A stretch of 64,000 nucleotides of DNA from Microbacterium horticulturae (GTDB lineage Bacteria; Actinomycetota; Actinomycetes; Actinomycetales; Microbacteriaceae): positions 1,240,001 through 1,304,000 of the forward strand of contig NZ_CP119108.1 in the NCBI RefSeq assembly GCF_029094505.1. The letters run 5' to 3'. The translations under genes and the position numbers were made by a program. Shown one piece after another: positions 52,039-60,197 of the stretch. Position 1 is the stretch's first letter, and the number at the start of each line of letters is the position of its first letter. Below the pieces are notes generated by a model. That model worked only from the letters and a program-made list of their open reading frames with translations. It was not told where the DNA came from and made no database searches.

Positions 52039-53166
52039 CTACTCCGAATACACCCCGCGCTCGAACGCCGCCACGCCCTCCTCGGCGATCGGGTCGAAGA
52101 AGGGCAGCAGCTGCGTCGCCCACACTGCGGCGACGCCTGAGGTGCGGTCGATCCAGTAGAAGACGTTCGCCAGCCCCGCCCAGGTGAGCGAGCCCGCCCG
52201 GCGCCCGCCGGGCACGTCGTCGTCATTACGCAGAAACGAGTATGCCCAGCTCTTGCGTGCGCCCGGAAAGAAGTCGGCCTCGCGCGTGAGCGCGGGGATC
52301 GCCGACGGCAGGGGAGTGACGACGACTCCGGGCGCGCCCTGCGTCGCCCAGGCAAGGGTTTCGGGGTGCAGCACGCGGCCTCCGGGCGCCGAGCCGTCGC
52401 CGAGCCACACGCGCAGCAGCGCAAGCAGATCGGGCACGGTCGAGAACAGTCCTTGTCCACCCATGTCGAGCTCGGGGGTATCGGGCGGTGACACCTTGGT
52501 CGCGACCACCGAGCCATCGCGCTGGTGGCGATACACCGGTGACAGTCGCGAGCGCATCTCGGCGGTGACGTCGAACGACGTCGACGTCATACCGCAGGGG
52601 GCATAGATCCGCTCGGCGAAGACGTCTTCGAGCCGCTGCCCGCGCACGGCGGCGATGATCAGGCCCATCCAGTCCATCGATGTGCCGTACGTCCAGCGTT
52701 CGCCGGGGTCGTGCAGCAGCGGCGTCTGGATCGAGTCCCAGAGGGGAGTGGAGGAGGGATGCCGCATCCGCTCCCGCCCGAGCACGGCGTAGCGCTTGTC
52801 GAACATGTCGTAGGCGAGCCCCGAGGTGTGCAACAGCAGCATGCGCGGGGTGATGTCGCGCGTCGGCGGCCGGGTGCGCACGGTGCCGTCGTCGCCGAGG
52901 TCTTCGAGCACCTGCAGCGCGGCGATCTCCGGCACGTACTCGCGCGCGGGCGCATCGAGGTCGATCAGTCCGTCTTCGACGCATTGCAGCGCAGCGGTCG
53001 CGGTGAACGCCTTGGTAGCCGAGTAAAGCGCGATCACCGTGTCGGTGGTGGCGCCGGTGGCGTGCAGGTATTGCGTCGCCGCGGCATCTGTGACGCCGGC
53101 GATGACGAGGGGAGCGCCCGCCTCGACGGCTGCGTCGACGGCGGTGTCGAGTTCGGTTTCACGCAC
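52039..53166 (-). CDS. Beta-lactamase-fold serine hydrolase (EstB/class C-like)
   Basis: A 375-aa protein from the GTG at 53166. The SxxK motif is in ALYSATKAFTATA, the second Tyr motif YGTSMDW stands for YxN, and GGQGLFSTVPDLLALL precedes the C-terminal part where the HxG-equivalent is not clear. No signal peptide, so a cytoplasmic esterase is more likely than a beta-lactamase. Confidence 0.85.
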   Translation of the reverse strand: MRETELDTAVDAAVEAGAPLVIAGVTDAAATQYLHATGATTDTVIALYSATKAFTATAALQCVEDGLIDLDAPAREYVPEIAALQVLEDLGDDGTVRTRPPTRDITPRMLLLHTSGLAYDMFDKRYAVLGRERMRHPSSTPLWDSIQTPLLHDPGERWTYGTSMDWMGLIIAAVRGQRLEDVFAERIYAPCGMTSTSFDVTAEMRSRLSPVYRHQRDGSVVATKVSPPDTPELDMGGQGLFSTVPDLLALLRVWLGDGSAPGGRVLHPETLAWATQGAPGVVVTPLPSAIPALTREADFFPGARKSWAYSFLRNDDDVPGGRRAGSLTWAGLANVFYWIDRTSGVAAVWATQLLPFFDPIAEEGVAAFERGVYSE

Positions 53167-53186
53167 GTGTCCACTCTGCCACGCGC

Positions 53187-53274
53187 TTGACACTGAACAT
53201 GAGATGCCTCTAATGTTTCCTGTGTGGGGACTGTGTCCGCGCGGGGCCCGACAGCCATGTCCGGGTCCTGCGCG
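53187..53274 (+). promoter_or_regulatory. Promoter and hairpin leader (twin element A)
   Basis: TTGACA at 53187-53192 and TAATGT at 53211-53216 (18-nt spacer with ACATGAG inside) make a good vegetative promoter. Transcription would start close to TGTGTGGGGACTG (53221-53233) and run through an imperfect hairpin (about 53239-53253 with 53258-53274). The first gene beyond is the prepilin peptidase at 53341. A closely similar block lies at 54166-54247. Confidence 0.6.
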
Positions 53275-53340
53275 AGATGCACTGAACGCGGCTCTCGTGC
53301 GGCGTAGTCTGGCCTTCCCGAGATCCCGGAAGGACACCTG

Positions 53341-54087
53341 ATGCCCGCACCCGCGCTCGTCATCTCGCTGGTGCTGGTGGGGCTGTTCGGCTTCGCGGTC
53401 GGTTCACTCGTCAACGTCGTCGTGACGCGCGTGCCCGCGGGGGTTGTGGCTCCGGCCTTCCCTGTGCGGTTCCGGCTCGTCGAGCTCTCAACCGCGGTCG
53501 TCTTTGTCGGCGTGACGGCATGGGTCCTCCTCACCGACGTTGCCTCTGGCGGACCGGCGACGGATCTCGCGGTGAGTGACTGGGCCGCGGCATCCCTCGT
53601 CCTCGTGGCGTTTCTGTACCTCGCTGCCGTGAGCATCGCGCTGGTGCTGATTGATATCGATGTGCATCGACTGCCCAATGCGATCGTGATGCCGTCGTAC
53701 CCCGTCGGACTTGCGTTGCTCGGCGGTGCGGCGGCCCTTCGCGGCGACGGTGCGGCCGTGGCGCGCATGCTCATCGGCGGAGGCGTGCTGTACCTCTTCT
53801 ACGTGATGCTGCGCCTGATTCAGCCGAGAGGCATGGGCGGCGGCGACGTGAAGCTCGCCGGCGTGCTCGGAATGTACTTGGGATGGGTCGGATGGGTGCC
53901 GCTCATCGTCGGCGCGCTGTCTGCATTCGTGATCGGCGGGCTCGTGAGCGTTGTGCTGATGGCGGCGGGGCGTGCACATCGGCGAACGACGATTGCGTTC
54001 GGCCCCTTCATGCTCGTCGGGTCATGGGCGGGGCTGACGGTCGGCCCTGTCATCGCACAGTGGTATCTCGGCCTGTCGTCGTCATGA
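53341..54087 (+). CDS. A24-family prepilin peptidase-like protein lacking the Cys methylase motif
   Basis: A 248-aa membrane protein. GFAVGSLVNVVVTRVP is the N-terminal segment; LIDIDVHRLPN and GMGGGDVKLAG carry the two catalytic aspartates of TFPP-type peptidases. The N-terminal cytosolic part lacks the CxxC...CxxC zinc motif of full prepilin peptidases (present in the paralogue at 56904), so it may only cleave or be specialised. It has its own promoter (53187). Confidence 0.85.
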   Translation: MPAPALVISLVLVGLFGFAVGSLVNVVVTRVPAGVVAPAFPVRFRLVELSTAVVFVGVTAWVLLTDVASGGPATDLAVSDWAAASLVLVAFLYLAAVSIALVLIDIDVHRLPNAIVMPSYPVGLALLGGAAALRGDGAAVARMLIGGGVLYLFYVMLRLIQPRGMGGGDVKLAGVLGMYLGWVGWVPLIVGALSAFVIGGLVSVVLMAAGRAHRRTTIAFGPFMLVGSWAGLTVGPVIAQWYLGLSSS

Positions 54088-54165
54088 ATTCATGTGGCGT
54101 CACGCCCTCTGCGGGGCCACCTGGCGGATCGTCGCGACGTTGTTATCTGATCGTTGCCTGAGCGT

Positions 54166-54247
54166 TTGCCGCAAAATATGAGTGTGTTCTAATCTTCATG
54201 TGTGGGGACTGCATCACGCGGGGCCCGTCCCAATCGGGCCCCGCGTG
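54166..54247 (+). ncRNA. Candidate small RNA or orphan leader (twin element B)
   Basis: TTGCCG at 54166-54171 and TAATCT at 54190-54195, again 18 nt apart with ATATGAG in the spacer, precede TGTGTGGGGACTG (54199-54211) and a perfect 13-bp hairpin (CACGCGGGGCCCG at 54215-54227 with CGGGCCCCGCGTG at 54235-54247). No gene follows on this strand, since the next gene converges, so the transcript would be a short structured RNA. No U-run ends it. Confidence 0.45.
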
Positions 54248-54283
54248 TGTGCCCGTGAGGCTCTGACTCACAGGCGCTGAGCG

Positions 54284-54850
54284 CTATTGTGCTGGAACGA
54301 GCACCCAGGTCAGTCCCGTCAGGTTCATCGAGGCGTCATCGGGTCCGGTGTAACGGCTCTCGCTGATCGTGACGATCCGTGGCGAATCCTGCAGGTTGCC
54401 GACGAACTTCTCGAGGTCGGCCCGCGAGCCATTCACCGCCATGGTGAGCGGTACTTCGACGAGGGCGCCCGCGGACGGCAGCCCGACCGTGACACCCGTG
54501 GGGGCAGCGTATGCCGAGGCATCGGAGAACGTCAGGGTCCGGATGGTGACGTCCGCTGCCTTGGCGGCGGCATCGAACTGATTGATGAGCGCCTGCTGCG
54601 AGCGAGAGGCCGGAATCGCCTTCTCAAGAGCGGCGAGCTGACGCTTGTCGTCGCCGAGGTGTTCGTTGTCTGCGCGCAACGCTGCGTTCTTGATCTGCTG
54701 CACGTCGTTGAGCTGAGCGATCGACGCCGTCTGTGCCTCGGCGGTTGAAATCCGGTCCAGCTGGGGTTGCACGCCGAGAAACCAGCCGCCCGCGAGAACG
54801 CCGACAGCGAGCGCGGCGATGACGATGAGACTGAGGCGGAATTTGTCCAT
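54284..54850 (-). CDS. pilO: Type IV pilus assembly protein PilO-like
   Basis: A 188-aa bitopic protein: short cytoplasmic N-terminus, TM at about 6-26 (LSLIVIAALAVGVLAGGWFLG), a coiled-coil region (DVQQIKNAALRADNEHLG) and a C-terminal ferredoxin-like domain ending LTGLTWVLVPAQ. This matches PilO, which together with PilN forms the inner-membrane alignment complex. ATG at 54850, 4 bp after the PilN gene. Confidence 0.85.
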   Translation of the reverse strand: MDKFRLSLIVIAALAVGVLAGGWFLGVQPQLDRISTAEAQTASIAQLNDVQQIKNAALRADNEHLGDDKRQLAALEKAIPASRSQQALINQFDAAAKAADVTIRTLTFSDASAYAAPTGVTVGLPSAGALVEVPLTMAVNGSRADLEKFVGNLQDSPRIVTISESRYTGPDDASMNLTGLTWVLVPAQ

Positions 54851-54854
54851 GTCG

Positions 54855-55757
54855 TCACTCTCCGGTTTCGGTCGTGTCGGCCGCGGTGTCACTGCTGCTG
54901 GTGTCGTCTGCGGCGGCGCCTGCGCCCGTGGCCGCATCTTCGAGCTGTTGGTGCAGCTCGGTGAGCGTGTCAGCGTCGAGGGCCTTGGCGCGTGCCGTGC
55001 CTCCGAGTGCCTCAGCGTTCAGCTGCACGACTCCGTTGATGACGTAACCGTCCTGATCGGTTGCCGCTACTGCGTTGACGGTCGCGCTGACGTGGCCGGT
55101 GAGCTTCTGCAAGGCGTTCAGCAGAGGCGTTGGTGAGTCGAAGGCGTCGGCGGTCGCTGTGAACGAGATCTCGATGACGCCAGGTGCGTCCAGCCCGGCC
55201 GCGTCTGATGTGTCTGCGCCTGTCGCCGACACGCCCTTCACCGTGATCTGCTCACTGGTGAGGGTGATTGCACCTGGCAGGACGTCGTCGAGCTCCGTCA
55301 TCAGGCGCGACCAGTCCGCCTCTGAGAAGAGGGCCGCGGTCTCGGCGCTCTCGTAGTCTTGGAGCTTCGACTTCACGGTCGAGACCTCGGCGTACTTGCT
55401 CTGTTCCAACTTGAGCATCTGGCTGCGCTGCTGCTCCGCAGTGAGCGCGGCCTCGGCATCCGACGCGGAGAACGACACCGCGAAGCCGACGGCCGCTGAG
55501 ATGAGGACGAGGCCGACGAGGCCCAGTGCAAGCAGCCGGATCGTCTTGCGCTGCCTGCGTCGCACCTCGACGATGGGCGGTAGCAGGTCGACGCGCGCGA
55601 TGAGGGATGCTGGAGCCGCCAGGATCCGGGTCATCTCGGTTTCGGGTGCCGTCGTTGCGCGTTCCGCCACTTCGCGCTCCACTGCTTCGGGCTCCGTCCC
55701 GTGCTGGGCCGCTGCGCGTCGGCGTCGCTGTCGCCTGTCGGTCAGTTCGGCGGTCAC
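54855..55757 (-). CDS. pilN: Type IV pilus assembly protein PilN-like
   Basis: A 300-aa bitopic protein. A basic cytoplasmic N-terminus contains RVDLLPPIVEVRRRQRK, the NLLP-like motif PilM binds, followed by the TM segment LLALGLVGLVLISAAVGFAV and a periplasm-like coiled coil (QQRSQMLKLEQSKYAEV). GTG at 55757 overlaps the PilM stop (GTGA). The Asp/Thr/Ser-rich C-terminal tail is species-specific. Confidence 0.85.
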   Translation of the reverse strand: MTAELTDRRQRRRRAAAQHGTEPEAVEREVAERATTAPETEMTRILAAPASLIARVDLLPPIVEVRRRQRKTIRLLALGLVGLVLISAAVGFAVSFSASDAEAALTAEQQRSQMLKLEQSKYAEVSTVKSKLQDYESAETAALFSEADWSRLMTELDDVLPGAITLTSEQITVKGVSATGADTSDAAGLDAPGVIEISFTATADAFDSPTPLLNALQKLTGHVSATVNAVAATDQDGYVINGVVQLNAEALGGTARAKALDADTLTELHQQLEDAATGAGAAADDTSSSDTAADTTETGE

Positions 55758-56887
55758 TTCTTGCCCCCCTTCTTCGCGCTCTTCGTCGCGCCGCTCTTCG
55801 GGCCCTTCGCCGCGCCGGCCTTCGCGCTCTTCGCCGCGGGCGTCGCCGCGGCTCGCGCCCCGATCGTGACGCCCAAAGGCGCTGCGAGTTCGAGAGCCCA
55901 CCGGTCGAGGTCTGCGCCGCGCACCGCGCGACCGACCGTGAACGCCGACATCGTGTCTCCGTATTCGACAGCGACACCCAGCGCACGCGTCAGCACGGCG
56001 GCGAGACCGTTCAGCCGGCTTCCGCCACCGGTGAGCACCGCGCTGGAGACGGGATGCTCCGGGTGAGCGTGGCCCCAGAAGTTCAACGTGTTGCGGATGC
56101 TGTCGATCAGGCTCGCTGCGCTCTCGCGCAACACCGCCTCAGCCTCGACGTCTCGGGCGGCGACCGCACCGCCTCGCAAGCCCCGCTCCTTCTTGTCGGA
56201 CTCTGCCTCTGCGAAGCTGATGCCGAGAGCGCGTCCGATGCTGCGGGTAGCGTCGTCTCCGCCGCTGGCGACGATGCGCGCGAACTGCGGAGTCGTGCCC
56301 GTCGAGATGACGACCGTGGTGGTCGATGCTCCGACGTTGATGATCGCCTGCGCGCCGCGCTGTGGTGCCGGAAGCAGACGCCGCAATGCGAAACCCGAGA
56401 AGTCGATGGCGTCGACATAGCGGCCCGACCTCTCCACGGCGTTCACGGTGGACTCTAGGCTGCTGCGCACGGTGGCCACGAGAAGGCCTTCTTCGTACGG
56501 CTCGCCCTTGATGCTGACCTCCCGCAGTGGAAGGAAGTCGAGAATCGCGTCGTCGAGGTCGATCGGCACCTGCCCCTCGACGGCGAACCGGAGCGCACTC
56601 TTGCGGCGCGGGCCGTTCGGTTTCGGCAGCGTGACCTCGCGCACGACGATCTTGCGATTGCTGATGCCGAACACGACCTTCTTGGTGGTGAACTTGCCTG
56701 CTTTCCACAGTCGATTGAGCGCATCGGCGCCCCGACGCTGATCGAGGATCTCACCGTCGAAAACGGTCCCGTCGGGAACCTCCACCGAGGCGAACCGGCT
56801 GATCTTCGGACGGGACGTATACGGCGAGTCGACCTGTACGCCGCGCAGTCCGCCGCGGCTGAGGTCGATAGCGACTACTGCTGCCAT
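55754..56887 (-). CDS. pilM: Type IV pilus assembly ATPase-fold protein PilM
   Basis: A 377-aa actin-like protein. VVAIDLSRGGLRGVQV (phosphate-1), AIINVGASTTTVVIS (phosphate-2) and AVLTGGGSRLNGLAAVL (adenosine motif) define PilM, which binds PilN at the membrane. A C-terminal tail of alternating Ala/Lys/Gly (AAKSAKAGAAKGPKSG) is unusual and probably disordered. It precedes PilN by a GTGA overlap. Confidence 0.92.
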   Translation of the reverse strand: MAAVVAIDLSRGGLRGVQVDSPYTSRPKISRFASVEVPDGTVFDGEILDQRRGADALNRLWKAGKFTTKKVVFGISNRKIVVREVTLPKPNGPRRKSALRFAVEGQVPIDLDDAILDFLPLREVSIKGEPYEEGLLVATVRSSLESTVNAVERSGRYVDAIDFSGFALRRLLPAPQRGAQAIINVGASTTTVVISTGTTPQFARIVASGGDDATRSIGRALGISFAEAESDKKERGLRGGAVAARDVEAEAVLRESAASLIDSIRNTLNFWGHAHPEHPVSSAVLTGGGSRLNGLAAVLTRALGVAVEYGDTMSAFTVGRAVRGADLDRWALELAAPLGVTIGARAAATPAAKSAKAGAAKGPKSGATKSAKKGGKK

Positions 56888-56903
56888 GGTTCCTCCGTGT
56901 GTG

Positions 56904-57713
56904 TCATGCGAGTCCGGTCGCGGTGAGGTAGACGTTGGCCAGCGTGGGCCCGGCCAGGATGCCGACCCACGAGCCGATCAGCATGAACGGCCCGAACGGA
57001 ATGCGCGAGCGGCGCCCCGCCCGGCGGGTGAGCATCAGCACAACGCCGACGATCCCGCCGATGACGAACGCGCTGAAGCCGCCCACGATCAACTGCGACC
57101 AGCCGAACCAGCCCAGCAGCATTCCGAGTGCGCCGGCGAGTTTGACGTCGCCGAGACCCATTCCGCCGCGATAGCCGAGCGCAAGCAGGATGTAGAGACC
57201 CCCGAGGGCGACGAGTCCGATAGCGGCAGTGAGCAGTCTGCCGAAGTCGCCGGTGAGAGCGGATGCCGCGGCCAGCAATACTGCGGTCACCGGATAGGCG
57301 GCCAGGGTGATGACGTCTGGCAGCTTCTGGTGGTCGAGGTCGATCAGCGCGAGCGCGATGCTGATTGCGACCCAGTAAAGGAGGAGCGGCACGATGGCGA
57401 CGGGATAGGCGCCGAGGGCGGCAGCCCAGGCGACGGCTGCAAAGGCCAGGGCCGTGGCGAGCTCCACCGCCGGATATCGCAGCGAGATCGGCGCGGAGCA
57501 TCCGCGGCAGCGTCCGCGCAACAGCAGGTAGGAGAAGACCGGCACGTTGTCATAGGCGGCGATCGGCTGATCGCACTGCGGGCAGGCGCTCGCGGGCCGC
57601 ACGATGCTGAGCCCGCGCGGCACGCGCCAGATGACGACGTTGAGGAACGAGCCGATCAACGCCCCGAAGATGCCCATCGCCATCACGATGAACCAGACCG
57701 GAACGCCCATCAT
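56904..57713 (-). CDS. pilD: Prepilin peptidase/N-methyltransferase PilD
   Basis: A 269-aa membrane protein, ATG 57713 overlapping the PilX-like stop. IGSFLNVVIWRVP, then CPQCDQPIAAYDNVPVFSYL and CRGC give the CxxC...CxxC zinc motif of the methylase part; LIDLDHQKLPD and GMGLGDVKLAGALG hold the catalytic aspartates. It should process PilA and the minor pilins at the G/F or G/M site. Confidence 0.93.
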   Translation of the reverse strand: MMGVPVWFIVMAMGIFGALIGSFLNVVIWRVPRGLSIVRPASACPQCDQPIAAYDNVPVFSYLLLRGRCRGCSAPISLRYPAVELATALAFAAVAWAAALGAYPVAIVPLLLYWVAISIALALIDLDHQKLPDVITLAAYPVTAVLLAAASALTGDFGRLLTAAIGLVALGGLYILLALGYRGGMGLGDVKLAGALGMLLGWFGWSQLIVGGFSAFVIGGIVGVVLMLTRRAGRRSRIPFGPFMLIGSWVGILAGPTLANVYLTATGLA

Positions 57714-59497
57714 CGTGCCGACCCATCGGCCGCCCACACGGCTGCGGTCTCGACCCACGAGGTGACGCCGTAGGTCGTGGTCACCGGGTTGAGAAACTTC
57801 GGGGGAGCCTTGTACTTGAACCGCTCGTCATAGACGTAGTTCTTCGCGAAGCCGGTGACGATTCCCCAGGAGTTGCCAGTGCCGACCGGGCCGCGGTACC
57901 GCTGTGCGATCGCCCCTCTCACAGTCAACGTCCCACGCTTCGTGTCTTTGTCGTAGTTCTGCACCTGGAAGGTGTGGGCAACGGAGAGGATAGCCGCTTC
58001 GATCGTGCGGCCGTCGTCACTCCGGTCGAGGAGCCTGCCGGAGCTGTTGACCGGGTTATATACCCATACCGCGTTGTTGCCGACGAGTCCGAGGATGTCG
58101 TCCTGCTCATCGGCGTAGGTCAGGTCGCCCACGATGAAGACGTAGTTCTCCGCGGCGATCGTAGCGGCGCCGTCGAACTGTCCTTTCACAAAGACATCGC
58201 CCGCACGACAGTCATAGGTAGTGCTCGTCGGAGCGGCTTCCGTGGTCGAGGTGGAAGACGTTTTCACCGGGTATCCGGCCGGGTACCGTCCCGTGCCGAA
58301 TGTCCAACCGCGTCCGCTGCTCGACCCGCTGCTCGTGCAGGTGAAATCGGTGGGGTTCGCGCTCGCATTCCAATAGTTCACGTCGGTGCCGACAGCGGGC
58401 ACATTCTGCACATACATCACGTTGTTTTCGGGCACGGTGATCGTGGCGCCGTCCGGCGATTGGAGAGCCGCGATCGCACCGCATTCTGCCGGCGTCGAGC
58501 CGGTGGTGGCATTTGCATTGCCGATGCGGGTGTATTTCGTGAACGGCGACTTGATGTTGACCGTTCCGTTCGAGAAGAACGTGAACTGCGTGGGCCCTGT
58601 GTACAGGCACCCCGGGCGCGGCACGTCATCTTCTGTCAGATCGGTTCGAGTCTCCTTCTTCAGCTGGGAGTTGGTGGCGGGCATTCCGATGACCCCGCCG
58701 CTGTAGGTCGGGTATCCCGCCAGAGCAAAGTGGGCCGCGGCGCAGGTCGACCCGCTTGCGTCTTTGTTCAGGTAGTAGGGGGCGGTGGGCTTGGCAGTGG
58801 TGACCGTGCCGTTGAACTCCGAGCCACAGGCGCGGATGGTGTCGTTCGAGTGCACGGGGCCGTTGCTTTCGTCGCTGCCTCCGAATGAGATTTCGTTGCA
58901 GTTGCCGCTGCGGCCTTCCCAGGCGTACTTCAGAGCGCCCGCGCTGTTGTAGCAGCTCGAATCGGTTCTGCTTGCAATGCTCGGGTCTTGCACTTCGTAG
59001 TCGGTGAAGTAGAGAAAGTCGATGAACCCCTGCTGCTTGAGGTCCGCGATAACGGTGCGGGTGGCGTTTCCGACCTTCCCGGTCGACCGGATGCGGATGC
59101 GGCCGGTCGTGGGGTACAACGAGTTGTCCACTTCGTAGCGGAACTGCGCGTCTCCGGCGCTGCCGGGCACGGTCGCCCAGCTCCCGCCGGCTCCGACACC
59201 GAAGGCGGGGTTCGCAATCGGTGGAGGAGAAAGCGTGCTGCCGGTGCTGAAGCCCGACGCAGAATTGCCGTAGCGGTAGTAGCTGGTGTCGTCGGAGAGG
59301 CGGCTCTGGTACTCGTCCACACCGGCGTATGCCGCTGCCAGGGCGGCGTTCCAGTCGGAGTCGGCGTGGGCTTGTCTCATGCCGTTGATCGAGAGGCCGA
59401 CCAACAGGGTCATGAGCATGGTGAGCACGGCCGCCACAGCCAGCACGATGAGCAGTGCCGCGCCATCTTCGCCCTTGTGATCGTGCATCACGGCCAT
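57710..59497 (-). CDS. Large PilX-like pilus assembly protein
   Basis: A 595-aa protein with an N-terminal TM (GAALLIVLAVAAVLTMLMTLL) like PilX, but no clear prepilin cleavage motif. The long exported part is rich in Gly, Ser, Thr and Asn with paired cysteines (SSCYNSAG, CNEIS, GSTCAAAHFALAG, CGAIA), suggesting disulfides or adhesin-like folding. Ordered between minor pilin genes. It may be a tip-located adhesin. Confidence 0.75.
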   Translation of the reverse strand: MAVMHDHKGEDGAALLIVLAVAAVLTMLMTLLVGLSINGMRQAHADSDWNAALAAAYAGVDEYQSRLSDDTSYYRYGNSASGFSTGSTLSPPPIANPAFGVGAGGSWATVPGSAGDAQFRYEVDNSLYPTTGRIRIRSTGKVGNATRTVIADLKQQGFIDFLYFTDYEVQDPSIASRTDSSCYNSAGALKYAWEGRSGNCNEISFGGSDESNGPVHSNDTIRACGSEFNGTVTTAKPTAPYYLNKDASGSTCAAAHFALAGYPTYSGGVIGMPATNSQLKKETRTDLTEDDVPRPGCLYTGPTQFTFFSNGTVNIKSPFTKYTRIGNANATTGSTPAECGAIAALQSPDGATITVPENNVMYVQNVPAVGTDVNYWNASANPTDFTCTSSGSSSGRGWTFGTGRYPAGYPVKTSSTSTTEAAPTSTTYDCRAGDVFVKGQFDGAATIAAENYVFIVGDLTYADEQDDILGLVGNNAVWVYNPVNSSGRLLDRSDDGRTIEAAILSVAHTFQVQNYDKDTKRGTLTVRGAIAQRYRGPVGTGNSWGIVTGFAKNYVYDERFKYKAPPKFLNPVTTTYGVTSWVETAAVWAADGSAR

Positions 59498-59498
59498 G

Positions 59499-60197
59499 TC
59501 AGTGGACCTCCACGCGTGCGACGCCCAGGTTGGGCAGGCCGACCATGTTCTGGATCTCGACGGGATCCACGCGGCCGCTGCCGTCGCCCTGCACCCGCAT
59601 GGTGACCTGCACGCTGGCGATATTGCGGATCTGGTCGGTGGTGAGGCTTCCGTTCGAAGGCGGCACGAGCTGGTCTCCGGCGGCGGTGTAGTACCGGAAC
59701 ACCGGGTTGTCGGCGTCGGGCGGCAGCAATGACCGCGCGATGAGACGGCGGTAGTCGCTCGTGGTTTGGAACGCCCAATAGGTGGTGTGCACGTGGTACG
59801 CGGCCCAGCGGGTCTCGACGAGCTCGTTGTTCGCGTTTCGGGCGAACTCGACCTTGACTGGTGGCGGGTCGTCCGAAGTCCCAGCGTCGATGAAGGCGTT
59901 CACGGTGGCCTTTTCGGTCCCCGCGTATACGAAGACGGGGTCGTTCACCGGGTTGCTCCACTGCGGGATCTCCGTGCCGGCGCGGATGATGCGTGTCACT
60001 TCATTCATCGATGTCGAGGCGAGGCGGCTGTTGCCGACCGCGCCACGCTGATCGCTGAACGTGCGCGCCGTGTTCACAAACATGGAGACGACGAGCGTGA
60101 GCAGGATGGCGAACACGCCCATGGCGACGACGAGCTCGATGAGCGTCATCCCGTCTTGTCCGCGGTCCGGGACTCGGCGGCGCACTGCGCGGATCAT
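59499..60197 (-). CDS. Minor pilin (PilW-like prepilin)
   Basis: A 232-aa prepilin: a 16-aa basic leader ending GQDG, then MTLIELVVAMGVFAILLTLV with the cleavable G/M site and the conserved Glu at +5. The C-terminal globular part is beta-rich. The start ATG at 60197 overlaps the upstream gene's stop. Likely primes pilus assembly with the other minor pilins. Confidence 0.88.
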   Translation of the reverse strand: MIRAVRRRVPDRGQDGMTLIELVVAMGVFAILLTLVVSMFVNTARTFSDQRGAVGNSRLASTSMNEVTRIIRAGTEIPQWSNPVNDPVFVYAGTEKATVNAFIDAGTSDDPPPVKVEFARNANNELVETRWAAYHVHTTYWAFQTTSDYRRLIARSLLPPDADNPVFRYYTAAGDQLVPPSNGSLTTDQIRNIASVQVTMRVQGDGSGRVDPVEIQNMVGLPNLGVARVEVH

